Below, in pieces: positions 55,204-62,985 of a stretch of 64,000 bases of DNA. The notes below the pieces were generated by a model. The model ran no database searches. It saw only the letters and a program-made list of their open reading frames with translations, and was not told the origin of the DNA. Each line of letters begins with the position of its first letter. Positions within the stretch are counted from its first letter, which is position 1. A program made the translations under genes and the position numbers. Origin of the DNA: Lysobacter capsici. GTDB taxonomy: Bacteria; Pseudomonadota; Gammaproteobacteria; Xanthomonadales; Xanthomonadaceae. The stretch lies in the NCBI RefSeq assembly GCF_014779555.2, contig NZ_CP094357.1:2728001-2792000 (forward strand). Reading direction: 5' to 3'.

Positions 55204-55899
55204 TCAGCCAGCCGTCGCCTTTGCCGCTTCCTCGATCAACGCGAACACCTCGCGCGGATGCGAGGCCAACGAGGCATGGCTGGCCACCAGGGTGATCGTC
55301 TTCTTCGCGCCGATATGCGCGGCCATTTCGGCCTGCGTGGCCGGCGGAATCATGTGGTCCTGGCTCGACACCTGATACCAGCTGGGCTTGGTCTTCCACG
55401 CCGGCGCACCGGCCGTATCGGCGAAGCAGCGCCCGGCGATCGGCTTTTGCGCGACCGCCATCACCAGCGCTTCGCCCTCGTCGAGATCGGCGCTGAAATT
55501 GGCGTGGAAACCGTCCTGGGTCAGCCACAGAAAACCGTCCTGATCGGGGCGGATGATCGCCGCGCCCGCGGGCGCTTCGCGACGTCCGAAGATGCCGCCG
55601 AGGCTGTCGCCTTCGTCGGGCGCGAATGCGGCGATATAGACCAGCGCGACCACGTTGGCGGCATGACCGGCGCCGCTGATCACCGCGCCGCCGTAGGAAT
55701 GCCCGACCAGGATCGTCGGCCCTTCCTGCGCTTCGGTCAGACGCCGGGTGCGGTCGACGTCATCGGCCAGCGAAGTCAGCGGGTTCTGCACGGCCTTGAC
55801 CGGGTAACCGGCCTGATGCAGCAGCGGAATCACATGACGCCAATGCGAGCCGTCGCCCCAGGCGCCGTGGACGAGGACGATGGTGGGTTTGCTGGACAT
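55204..55899 (-). CDS. Alpha/beta-hydrolase family protein
   Basis: 231-residue soluble hydrolase. The oxyanion HGAWGDGSHW segment is at residues 11-20 and the nucleophile elbow GHSYGG at 66-71 (Ser68). Later HMIPPATQ supplies the acid/base region, and the C-terminal helix ends EEAAKATAG. I chose the ATG at 55899, which has GGAG upstream; longer frames exist. The sequence resembles small salicylate-esterase/haloalkane-type hydrolases that are secreted or cytosolic; no signal is seen here. Substrate unknown. Confidence 0.87.
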   Translation of the reverse strand: MSSKPTIVLVHGAWGDGSHWRHVIPLLHQAGYPVKAVQNPLTSLADDVDRTRRLTEAQEGPTILVGHSYGGAVISGAGHAANVVALVYIAAFAPDEGDSLGGIFGRREAPAGAAIIRPDQDGFLWLTQDGFHANFSADLDEGEALVMAVAQKPIAGRCFADTAGAPAWKTKPSWYQVSSQDHMIPPATQAEMAAHIGAKKTITLVASHASLASHPREVFALIEEAAKATAG

Positions 55900-56044
55900 G
55901 GTGGCTTGCTCCTGGGGCGCGGCGGGCGGGGCGCTCAACGTAGCGCTGGGGGTGTCATGGTGGTGTTACAGGGTGGTGGGTGAGTTAGTTCGGTTCTGCT
56001 CGCCCGAAGCCGCGGATATGGACGCGCGGCGTTCCTATCAGACG

Positions 56045-56338
56045 GCATTCCCGCGCAGGCAGGCTCTGCTTTATTTCAGCGTAGCCGAACATCCAGAGGC
56101 TTCAGCGCCATGTCAGCAAAACGTCATTCCTGCGAAGTCGGGAATTCAGAGGCTTCAGCGCCATATTTCCAAAACGTCATTCCCGCGAAGGCGGGAATCC
56201 AGAGGCTTTAGCGCAAATCCGCCAGTCCGTGATTCCCGCGAACGCGGGCTCTGTTTTACTTCGGCGTAGCCGAACATCCAGTGACTTCAAACGTTCTCGC
56301 ACGAAAGGCCCTGGATTCCCGCGTTCGCGGGAATGACG
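56045..56338. repeat. Cluster of CATTCCCGC dispersed repeats
   Basis: At least four successive modules of the form GTCATTCCCGCGAAGGCGGG / AATCCAGAGGCTT, with TTTACTTCGGCGTAGCCGAA segments between them, related to the unit at 35755-35863. They occupy most of the spacer 55939-56507. Confidence 0.82.
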
Positions 56339-56390
56339 AATTGAGGTGTCGCGCTGAAGCTCTGGACGATTCCCCGTTCTAGGTTTCCGA

Positions 56391-56488
56391 CTCTCAGCTC
56401 TCAGCTCTCAGCTCGCAGCTCTCAATTTCCAATTTCCAATTTCCAATTCCCGAGTCCCGAGTCCCGAGTCCCGAGTCCCGAATCCCGA
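56391..56488 (+). repeat. Array of 14 heptamers downstream of the isoamylase gene
   Basis: Fourteen consecutive 7-mers stay in phase: CTCTCAG (3), CTCGCAG, CTCTCAA, TTTCCAA (3), TTCCCGA, GTCCCGA (4), ATCCCGA. Three sub-motifs grade into one another at single positions. It ends about 20 bases before the isoamylase stop codon on the minus strand. Confidence 0.9.
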
Positions 56489-56507
56489 ATCAAAATCCCC
56501 AACCACC

Positions 56508-58844
56508 TCACTTGGCAACCAACACCAACACCGACCTCCCCTGCATCGCATACGTCGTATTCTCCCCGCCGATCAGCGTCTCGCTGCCCGGCAAGGCCAC
56601 CGTATTCGGCCCCTCGTTCCAGGTCGCCGTATCCGTCACCCGATACCACTGCTTGCCGGTGCCCGCCCACGGCAGGACGAAATTCACCGGAGCGGACCAG
56701 CCGTTGTAGGCGATATAGATCGCGCTGGCGCTGTCGCCGAACTCGCTGCCGTCGATGCGCCACGCCAGCGCATGGTTGTCGCTGCCGTTGAAGTACGCGC
56801 TGTCGGCCTGGGCGCCGTCGGGCTTGAACCAGCGCAACTGCTCCATGACGTTGCCGTTGTTGTCCACGCCGGAATAGAACCCGATCGGACGCAGCGCCGG
56901 ATGCGCCTTGCGGAACGCGATCATGCGCTTGGTGTAGGTCTCGTGGTCGGCCTCGATGCTGCTGCGTGTCCAGTACAGCCAGTTCGCCGCCGAATCCAGG
57001 TTGTAGGTGTTGTTGTTGCCGAACTGGGTGCGCAGCGCTTCGTCGCCGCCGGTCATCATCGGCACGCCGGCGCTGAGCAGCACGAAGGCAAGCCCGGTGC
57101 GCGCGGCCTTGCGCTGTTCGGCGACCACGCCGCCCTGGTTCCAGCTGAGGTTGTGGTCTTCGCCGCCGTCGGACGGGCCGTACGGCCAGGGCTGATTGTT
57201 CTGCTTGCTGTCGTAGGCATACAGATCGTTCAAGGTGAAGCCGTCGTGGGCGACCATGAAATTGATCGAATGCCAGGGCTTGCGGCCGTCGTCGCCGTAA
57301 AGATCGCTGGAGCCGGAAAAGCGCGAGGCCAGCGTGCCGGGCGTAACCACTTCGACCCCGAGCTTGTTCTGCTTCTTGCGCAGCGCGTCGCGGTACAGGC
57401 CGTTCCATTCCGCCCAGCCGGCCGGGAAATTACCGACCTGATACGAATTGCCGCCGATCGCCCACGGCTCGGCGATCAGGTCGATGCCGGCGCCGCCGCC
57501 GGCCGCGCGCGGCGGCAGTTCGGCGCTGATGCGATTGAGCGCATTGCCGCTGTCGGTCTTGTCGAAGTTGAAGCAGCCGTGCTGGCAACTGTTGCCCAGC
57601 ACCGAGGCCAGGTCGAAACGGAAGCCGTCCACGCCGAGCGCATCGCGCCAATAAGCCAGCGAGTCGACGATCAGATTCTGCGCGATCGGATGACGGGTGT
57701 TGTAGTTGCCGCCGACGCCGGTGTTGTCCCACGGGTATTGAAAGTCGCTGCTGAGCGAGTAGTAGGCCGGGTTGTCGAGGCCGCGGAACGACAGCAGGTT
57801 GTACACGGTCAGGCCGTCGGTTCCGCCCCAGGCGCCGCCTTCGCCGGTGTGGTTGTAGACCACGTCGATATAGACCTTGATGCCGGCGTCGTGGAACGCC
57901 TTGACCATCGCCTTCCATTCGCGGGTCGGGCCGCCGGCGCTCTTGTCGAAGGCGTAGCGACGATCGGGGGCGAAATAGTTCAGGGTCATGTAGCCCCAGT
58001 AGTTATCGTCCGTGGTCGAATTCGGATCGACATCGTTCTGGTCGTTTTGGGTTTCCTGCACCGGCAGGAATTCCACCGCGGTCACCCCGAGCGCGGCCAG
58101 CGCGGCGGCCTTGCGCGCGGCGCCGAGGTAGGTGCCGCGTTCGGCGGCGGGCACGCTGGCGTCATTGCGGGTCAGGCCGCGCACGTGCACTTCGTAGATC
58201 ACCTCGTCCTTGAGCGCGCGGGTGGGCTTGCTGCCGAACGACGTGGTGTCGGCGAGCAGCGCCACGCCCTTGCTCGCGCAGGCGCCGCTGTCCTTGTTGC
58301 GATGGGTCGCGCCGCTGGCGTAGATCGTGCCGTCGGTGCAGGCGGCGGTGTTCGGGTCCTGGCTGATCTCGCGCGCATACGGATCGAGCAGCAGCTTGTT
58401 CGGATTGAAGCGGTTGCCGGCGCTGTCGACATCGCTGACGAAGCCGGTGCCGCTGCCCTTGGTCCAGGCCGCGTTGTACGGCCAGTTCGGGCCCCAGGCG
58501 CGATAGCCGTAGTAGACCGTGCCGGTGATGCCGTAGCTGTTCTTGATCGTCGTCACGGCGACCGATTTCGACCACACCTGAGTGGTCGCATCCTTGGTCA
58601 GCACCAGCTTGGCGACTTCCTGCGCGCCCGACGGCGTCTTGTACAGCCACACTTCGATCCGGGTGGCGCGCGAGGAATACACGCGGAAGTTGAGATTGGC
58701 TTGAGTCGCGTCGTAGCGCGCGCCCAATTGCTGGCTGTCGATCGCGGCCTGCGCTGAAGCCGCGTGCAGCCCCAGCAGCGATGCGAGTAGCCATCCGGTG
58801 GCCGTGATCCCTGCTTGAATCCATGCTTGCTTGGCAGTGTGCAT
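56508..58844 (-). CDS. Secreted isoamylase / glycogen-debranching GH13 enzyme
   Basis: Extracellular alpha-1,6-glucan debranching enzyme (778 aa) close in length and form to Pseudomonas isoamylase. The signal peptide ends near residue 33 (LHAASAQAAID). An N-terminal CBM48-like domain (LGARYDATQANLNFRVYSS) precedes the GH13 barrel with region I DVVYNHT (near 325), region II GFRFDLAS (nucleophile Asp, near 411), region III EPWAIGG (acid Glu, near 456) and region IV VAHDG (near 530), then a C-terminal beta domain. It differs from cytoplasmic GlgX by its export signal. Gene stands alone with a 167-base upstream spacer. Confidence 0.9.
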   Translation of the reverse strand: MHTAKQAWIQAGITATGWLLASLLGLHAASAQAAIDSQQLGARYDATQANLNFRVYSSRATRIEVWLYKTPSGAQEVAKLVLTKDATTQVWSKSVAVTTIKNSYGITGTVYYGYRAWGPNWPYNAAWTKGSGTGFVSDVDSAGNRFNPNKLLLDPYAREISQDPNTAACTDGTIYASGATHRNKDSGACASKGVALLADTTSFGSKPTRALKDEVIYEVHVRGLTRNDASVPAAERGTYLGAARKAAALAALGVTAVEFLPVQETQNDQNDVDPNSTTDDNYWGYMTLNYFAPDRRYAFDKSAGGPTREWKAMVKAFHDAGIKVYIDVVYNHTGEGGAWGGTDGLTVYNLLSFRGLDNPAYYSLSSDFQYPWDNTGVGGNYNTRHPIAQNLIVDSLAYWRDALGVDGFRFDLASVLGNSCQHGCFNFDKTDSGNALNRISAELPPRAAGGGAGIDLIAEPWAIGGNSYQVGNFPAGWAEWNGLYRDALRKKQNKLGVEVVTPGTLASRFSGSSDLYGDDGRKPWHSINFMVAHDGFTLNDLYAYDSKQNNQPWPYGPSDGGEDHNLSWNQGGVVAEQRKAARTGLAFVLLSAGVPMMTGGDEALRTQFGNNNTYNLDSAANWLYWTRSSIEADHETYTKRMIAFRKAHPALRPIGFYSGVDNNGNVMEQLRWFKPDGAQADSAYFNGSDNHALAWRIDGSEFGDSASAIYIAYNGWSAPVNFVLPWAGTGKQWYRVTDTATWNEGPNTVALPGSETLIGGENTTYAMQGRSVLVLVAK

Positions 58845-59011
58845 CGCGCTGAGTTCCGCTACGCGCCCGGCATGGCGCGCGGTCGACTCTACGGCGTAGC
58901 CGCAGCGCACCATGCACGGCTGCAATCGTATTCAATGGCCGATTACGTGATCGCTGCCAGCGTTGGGCGATGCGATGCCGCGTCGGTCGCGGTGACGAAC
59001 CGCCACGGCGG

Positions 59012-59680
59012 TCAGCGCGGCGGCGGCCGATCCCAGCCGATCTGTTCGATCCGCCCATCGAAGCCCTGCCGCACCGGCATGGGGAAGAATGCCGCGAGCC
59101 GTTCGATATCGCCGGCGTCGTGGCGCAGCGCCGGCAGCTGCGCGCGCCGCGCCGGCACGATCACCGACAGGTTGTAGCCGTAGGTCTTGAGCCGCGCGTC
59201 GCGGCAGTCGATGCCGGCGACGATCAGGTTGTACAGCAGCAGTCCGGCGTTCCACAGGGTCAGGTGCCCGCCGACGATGCGCGGCCGCGCCGGCGGCACG
59301 GTGATCGCGAGCAGTCCCTCGGGTTTGGCGAAGTGCAACAGCCGTTGCAGGAAGCGGCCGACGTTGGGCTGGTGCTCCAGCGCGTGCGAGCACCAGACCA
59401 CATCGAAACGCTGCTCGCTGGCGTAATCGTCGAAGTCGCCGACGAAATCCGGGGCGAAGCCGCCGTAGGCTTCGAACGAGATCGTGGTGACCTGTTTGCC
59501 GTGGGCGCGCAGGTGCTGGGCCTGACGGCCGTTGCCGCAGCCGACGTCGAGCACGCTGTCGAAGGCGTAGTCGCGCAGCAGCAACGACAGTGCCTGATCG
59601 CCCAGCCACGGCGGCGCCGGCGATTTCGGAGCGACGCGCGCCAATCTTCTGGCGCGTGTAGGGCGGGCCAGCGATTTCAT
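59012..59680 (-). CDS. Class I SAM-dependent methyltransferase
   Basis: 222-residue soluble methyltransferase. SAM motif I is DVGCGNG (residues 45-51), followed by VTTISFEAYGGFAPDFVGDF and a motif IV/post-region VVWCSHALEHQPNVGRFLQRLL typical of Methyltransf_11-type enzymes. Its start overlaps the stop of the polysaccharide-type gene (ATGA), so the two are co-translated and probably act on the same surface glycan or a nucleotide-sugar product. Confidence 0.85.
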   Translation of the reverse strand: MKSLARPTRARRLARVAPKSPAPPWLGDQALSLLLRDYAFDSVLDVGCGNGRQAQHLRAHGKQVTTISFEAYGGFAPDFVGDFDDYASEQRFDVVWCSHALEHQPNVGRFLQRLLHFAKPEGLLAITVPPARPRIVGGHLTLWNAGLLLYNLIVAGIDCRDARLKTYGYNLSVIVPARRAQLPALRHDAGDIERLAAFFPMPVRQGFDGRIEQIGWDRPPPR

Positions 59681-62397
59681 GCGACCGCCCGTTGTTTGTC
59701 TTCGGCCTGGCGCTCGGCCAGTTCGACGGCCAGACGCAGGTTCGCGTCCAGCCAGGCACGCATGCCGAACTCGGGGCATTGCGGCGGCATCTGTTGGCGA
59801 CGTTGCCGCCAGGCATCGCGTTGTCCGACGACTTCGTCGATCGCCTGCGCCATCGCGGCTATATCGTCGACCAGCCGGCCGCGTTCGCCGTCGCCGAGCC
59901 ACTGCGGTGTCCAACCGACGCGCGGCGCGATTACCGGAACGCCGGCCCGCAACGCGTCGAACAGCGGCCACGGGCTGCAATCGGTGCGGCCGTTGACGAC
60001 CACCGCGTCCAGGCGCGCGATCCATTCCGCGCAGCGCGCCAGGGGATGCCGCGACACCGGCCACAGCGCGCAGTCGATGCCGGCGCGCTTGAGTTCGCGC
60101 GCGGCCGTATCGAGGCGTTCGCCGATCAGCACCACCCGCAGCGGTCGGCGCGCGAGTTTCACCGCGGCGACGAATTCGCTCAGGCCGCTGGGGTCGCTGT
60201 CCGATGCCGCATCGGGCGACCACTTGCCGGGCCGTCCGACCCAGCCGACGTTGGCCACCGCGTCGCGATTGGCGGACAGCGGGGCGCCATCGCCCCAGCC
60301 GACCGGCTGCATGCGCCAGCGTCGCCGCGACAGGTCGATGCCGGCTTCGGCGAGCACGCGCTGTTGATCGGGATGCGCCAGCATCAGGCCACCGCAGCGC
60401 GCCACATCGGCGCGCACGCCGCCGGAGCGGTACAACTCCGCGCCGCCCAGATCGTGCAACTGCGCCAGGCTGCGCATCGGATCGGGCGCGCGTCCGGCTT
60501 CGCTGGCGCGCAGGAAGATCCAGGCATCGGCCTGGACCAGCGGCCGTTCGCTCGCCGCGATCCGATACCCCGGCAGCGGCGTCGCCGCGAGCGCCTGTTT
60601 CCAATGTTCGAACAGCCAGCCTTTGTGTTCGGCCACCACATTGATCACCGGCGGCGCGGGCGGCTGCGGCTTGATCGCGCGGGTCGCGATCGCGCGCGGC
60701 GGCGGCCGCGCGATCACCGAGCCGGTGCGTGGCATCGGCCGTTCGCGCAGCGCCAGTTCCAGCAGGCCGGCGACACGCTGCGGATCTGCGGCTTCGGCCA
60801 GGCTGACCTGATGCGCGATCAGATGCTGCGCATAGGCGCGACGGCAGGCGCGCGCCTGCGGCTCGTCGACGCTGGCCTGCAACCGCGACCAATCGCGCGG
60901 CGCGTCGGTCAGGAACGGCGGATTTTCGCCCCGGCTCGGCCAGACGTTGCGGCCCAGCACGATCGCGGGCACGTCCCACAGCAAGCCATCGTGGGCGACA
61001 TTGCTGTTGAGGGTGAGAATGCCGCGGCAGGCGCCGCTGCGCAGCATTTCGTGGATATTGCCGCGGGTCTGCGGCCACAGCAGATCCTGTTTACGGCGCA
61101 ATTGCAGACGCAGGTGGCGATTGCCGGTGCGCGCATCGGCCGGATGCTGCTTGAAGATCACCGGCCAGGGCGGGTCCAGGCGCGAGGCGTGATCGATCAA
61201 GGCCTGCATCGTGCGCAGCCGCGCCGGCGCGTGGCGGACGATGTTGGTATCGGACTCGATCTGCAGCGGCACCAGCAGGAATTGCGCGGGCAGGTTGCTC
61301 GCGGCCGGCCCGCTGGCCTGCATGTACTGGTAGTAGCCGCTGAATTCGGTCGACTTGATCGCCTGCAGGCGATGTTCGAGTTGCGCATCGCGTTCGCCAT
61401 CGAGCGGCTGGCCGTCCCACGCGAACGGCGCGGCATGCGAGTCGGCATTGATGCCGCGCGGACTGATCTGGTAATCCCAGCGCGGCAGCCAGCCGTGTTC
61501 GCAGTACAGAGTCGGGCCGGCGGTGCCGTAGCCGCGGCCGTTCCAGACGATCGACAGCACGCGCGGATTGCGCGCGCTGGCGCGCGGATCGCGCACGACG
61601 GTGTGGCCCAGTTCGGCGACCGAGCGGGCGAGGGTGTCGAGCAGATCGCCGACCAGGCCGGCGGAGCGTTTTTCGATCGCGACTTTCATGCTGGGACTCC
61701 GGGCCTGCGCGATGCGGGCGGGTGCGGGGACGGGGAGCGCGACGGGTTCGGCCGACGCGCGAACCTGCGCCATTGTCGCCGCTGATGCGGCGTGTTCGTA
61801 CCAGGCGCCGTCGTCGATACGCCCGCGCGGCAACGCGGTAAGCCGGCTGATCGAACTGAGGTTGATCAACTCGACGCCGCTACGCCGCAATGCCCCGGCC
61901 AGGCGGCCGTACTGCGCATCGATTTCCTTGAGGCGGCCGGCCAGCGAATGCCGTCCGGTGATGGCGAAGAAATGATCGTCGGTGAAATCCACCCCGATCA
62001 GGCCGATCCGTCGCGCGCCCATCAACGCGGCCAGGCGCACCGCGACATACGGCGAGTTCTGACTGTAATGCAGCGCGCCGTCGGCTTCGGCGTCGACGCC
62101 GCCGTATTGGCCCAGGCGAAAGCGCACCACCGGCGGCCGCACCGCGCCGAGTTCGAGCTGGGTGAACAGGACCCGCGCATTGGAGCGCTCGACGAAGGCG
62201 TAGCGATCGCCCTTGAATTGCTGGCGCGGGTTGAGCACCACCAGATAGGTCGGATCGAACAGGCGGCCGACGTCGTTGACGCCGATGGTCAGCAGCTCGC
62301 GCGGACGCGGCAGCTCCAGCAGCGAGGGGCCGCAGCCGCAGACCACGATCGAGCTGCCGCTTGCCACCGACTTGAAGTCCGCGAGCGGCATGATCAT
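59677..62397 (-). CDS. Three-part glycosyltransferase/capsule-type protein
   Basis: 906 residues with three recognisable parts. Residues about 1-190 (VVCGCGPSLLELPR, LLTIGVNDVGRLF, LIGVDFTDDHFF) resemble MAF/DUF115-type glycosyltransferases. About 280-560 recall capsule-export/Kdo-transferase enzymes (VIFKQHPADARTG, LTLNSNVAHDGLLWDVPAIVLG). About 610-890 look like a GT4-type transferase (GWVGRPGKWSPDAASDSDP, SPWPLFDALRAGVPVIAPR). The ATGs at 62397 and 62391 are both possible. It starts a few bases after the immunity gene stop and overlaps the methyltransferase start. The domain mix suggests surface-glycan synthesis; each assignment is by motif only. Confidence 0.7.
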   Translation of the reverse strand: MIMPLADFKSVASGSSIVVCGCGPSLLELPRPRELLTIGVNDVGRLFDPTYLVVLNPRQQFKGDRYAFVERSNARVLFTQLELGAVRPPVVRFRLGQYGGVDAEADGALHYSQNSPYVAVRLAALMGARRIGLIGVDFTDDHFFAITGRHSLAGRLKEIDAQYGRLAGALRRSGVELINLSSISRLTALPRGRIDDGAWYEHAASAATMAQVRASAEPVALPVPAPARIAQARSPSMKVAIEKRSAGLVGDLLDTLARSVAELGHTVVRDPRASARNPRVLSIVWNGRGYGTAGPTLYCEHGWLPRWDYQISPRGINADSHAAPFAWDGQPLDGERDAQLEHRLQAIKSTEFSGYYQYMQASGPAASNLPAQFLLVPLQIESDTNIVRHAPARLRTMQALIDHASRLDPPWPVIFKQHPADARTGNRHLRLQLRRKQDLLWPQTRGNIHEMLRSGACRGILTLNSNVAHDGLLWDVPAIVLGRNVWPSRGENPPFLTDAPRDWSRLQASVDEPQARACRRAYAQHLIAHQVSLAEAADPQRVAGLLELALRERPMPRTGSVIARPPPRAIATRAIKPQPPAPPVINVVAEHKGWLFEHWKQALAATPLPGYRIAASERPLVQADAWIFLRASEAGRAPDPMRSLAQLHDLGGAELYRSGGVRADVARCGGLMLAHPDQQRVLAEAGIDLSRRRWRMQPVGWGDGAPLSANRDAVANVGWVGRPGKWSPDAASDSDPSGLSEFVAAVKLARRPLRVVLIGERLDTAARELKRAGIDCALWPVSRHPLARCAEWIARLDAVVVNGRTDCSPWPLFDALRAGVPVIAPRVGWTPQWLGDGERGRLVDDIAAMAQAIDEVVGQRDAWRQRRQQMPPQCPEFGMRAWLDANLRLAVELAERQAEDKQRAVA

Positions 62398-62403
62398 GGG
62401 CCT

Positions 62404-62952
62404 CTACAGTTGCGCCAGCAGCGCCAGGTGTTCGCGGACCTTGACCTTGCGCAGCGATTCGACGCTGCCGTCGCCGCCAAGGGCAATCGCGGGAAAGAAG
62501 CCGAAGCATTCGTCGTCGGCCAGCGGCCCCAGCCGCTTGCTCGCGGCGCGAAATGCGGGGCGCAACATGATGTTCTTGAGAAAACCCGGATCGCACAGCT
62601 GAGCGTCGAACACGTCGGTCACCTCGGGAAACAGTTCGATGCGCGTGTCCGACCAGACGTTGACGAGGTGGTTTTCTTCACCGTCGCGATGAATGAAGCT
62701 GCCGAACGCATCGACCAGGAAGATCGAGTCCGCCGCGCGTGGCTCGCCCCATGCTTCGGCGAGGGGCTTCGCCCAGGTTGGCGTTACCGTTCTGAACAGC
62801 CCGTTTTCGTACTGGCCGACACCGTGATCGCGGAAGAATTCGATCAACTCGTCGGGCAGATGCTTGGCCGCGGCGGTCAATTCGGCGGCGTCGGGCTTGC
62901 GCGCCGGGGAAGGTTCGCCGTAACGCTCGAGGAAAGTTTTAAAGAGGCTCAT
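62404..62952 (-). CDS. Tdi1-type immunity protein (GAD-like plus DUF1851)
   Basis: 182 residues from the ATG at 62952 (GGAG well spaced; another ATG at 62958 is possible). The N-terminal half (LFKTFLERYGEPSP, LPDELIEFFRDHGVGQYENGLFRTV) matches GAD-like domains and the C-terminal half (FLVDAFGSFIHR, FFPAIALGGDGSVESLRKVKVREHLALLAQL) DUF1851/Tdi1_C. Agrobacterium Tdi1 of this build neutralises the Tde1 DNase. It lies 33 bases downstream of the toxin gene, as expected for a cognate pair. Confidence 0.85.
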   Translation of the reverse strand: MSLFKTFLERYGEPSPARKPDAAELTAAAKHLPDELIEFFRDHGVGQYENGLFRTVTPTWAKPLAEAWGEPRAADSIFLVDAFGSFIHRDGEENHLVNVWSDTRIELFPEVTDVFDAQLCDPGFLKNIMLRPAFRAASKRLGPLADDECFGFFPAIALGGDGSVESLRKVKVREHLALLAQL

Positions 62953-62985
62953 TCGCATGCTCCATGAGATTTACTGACGACCGGC

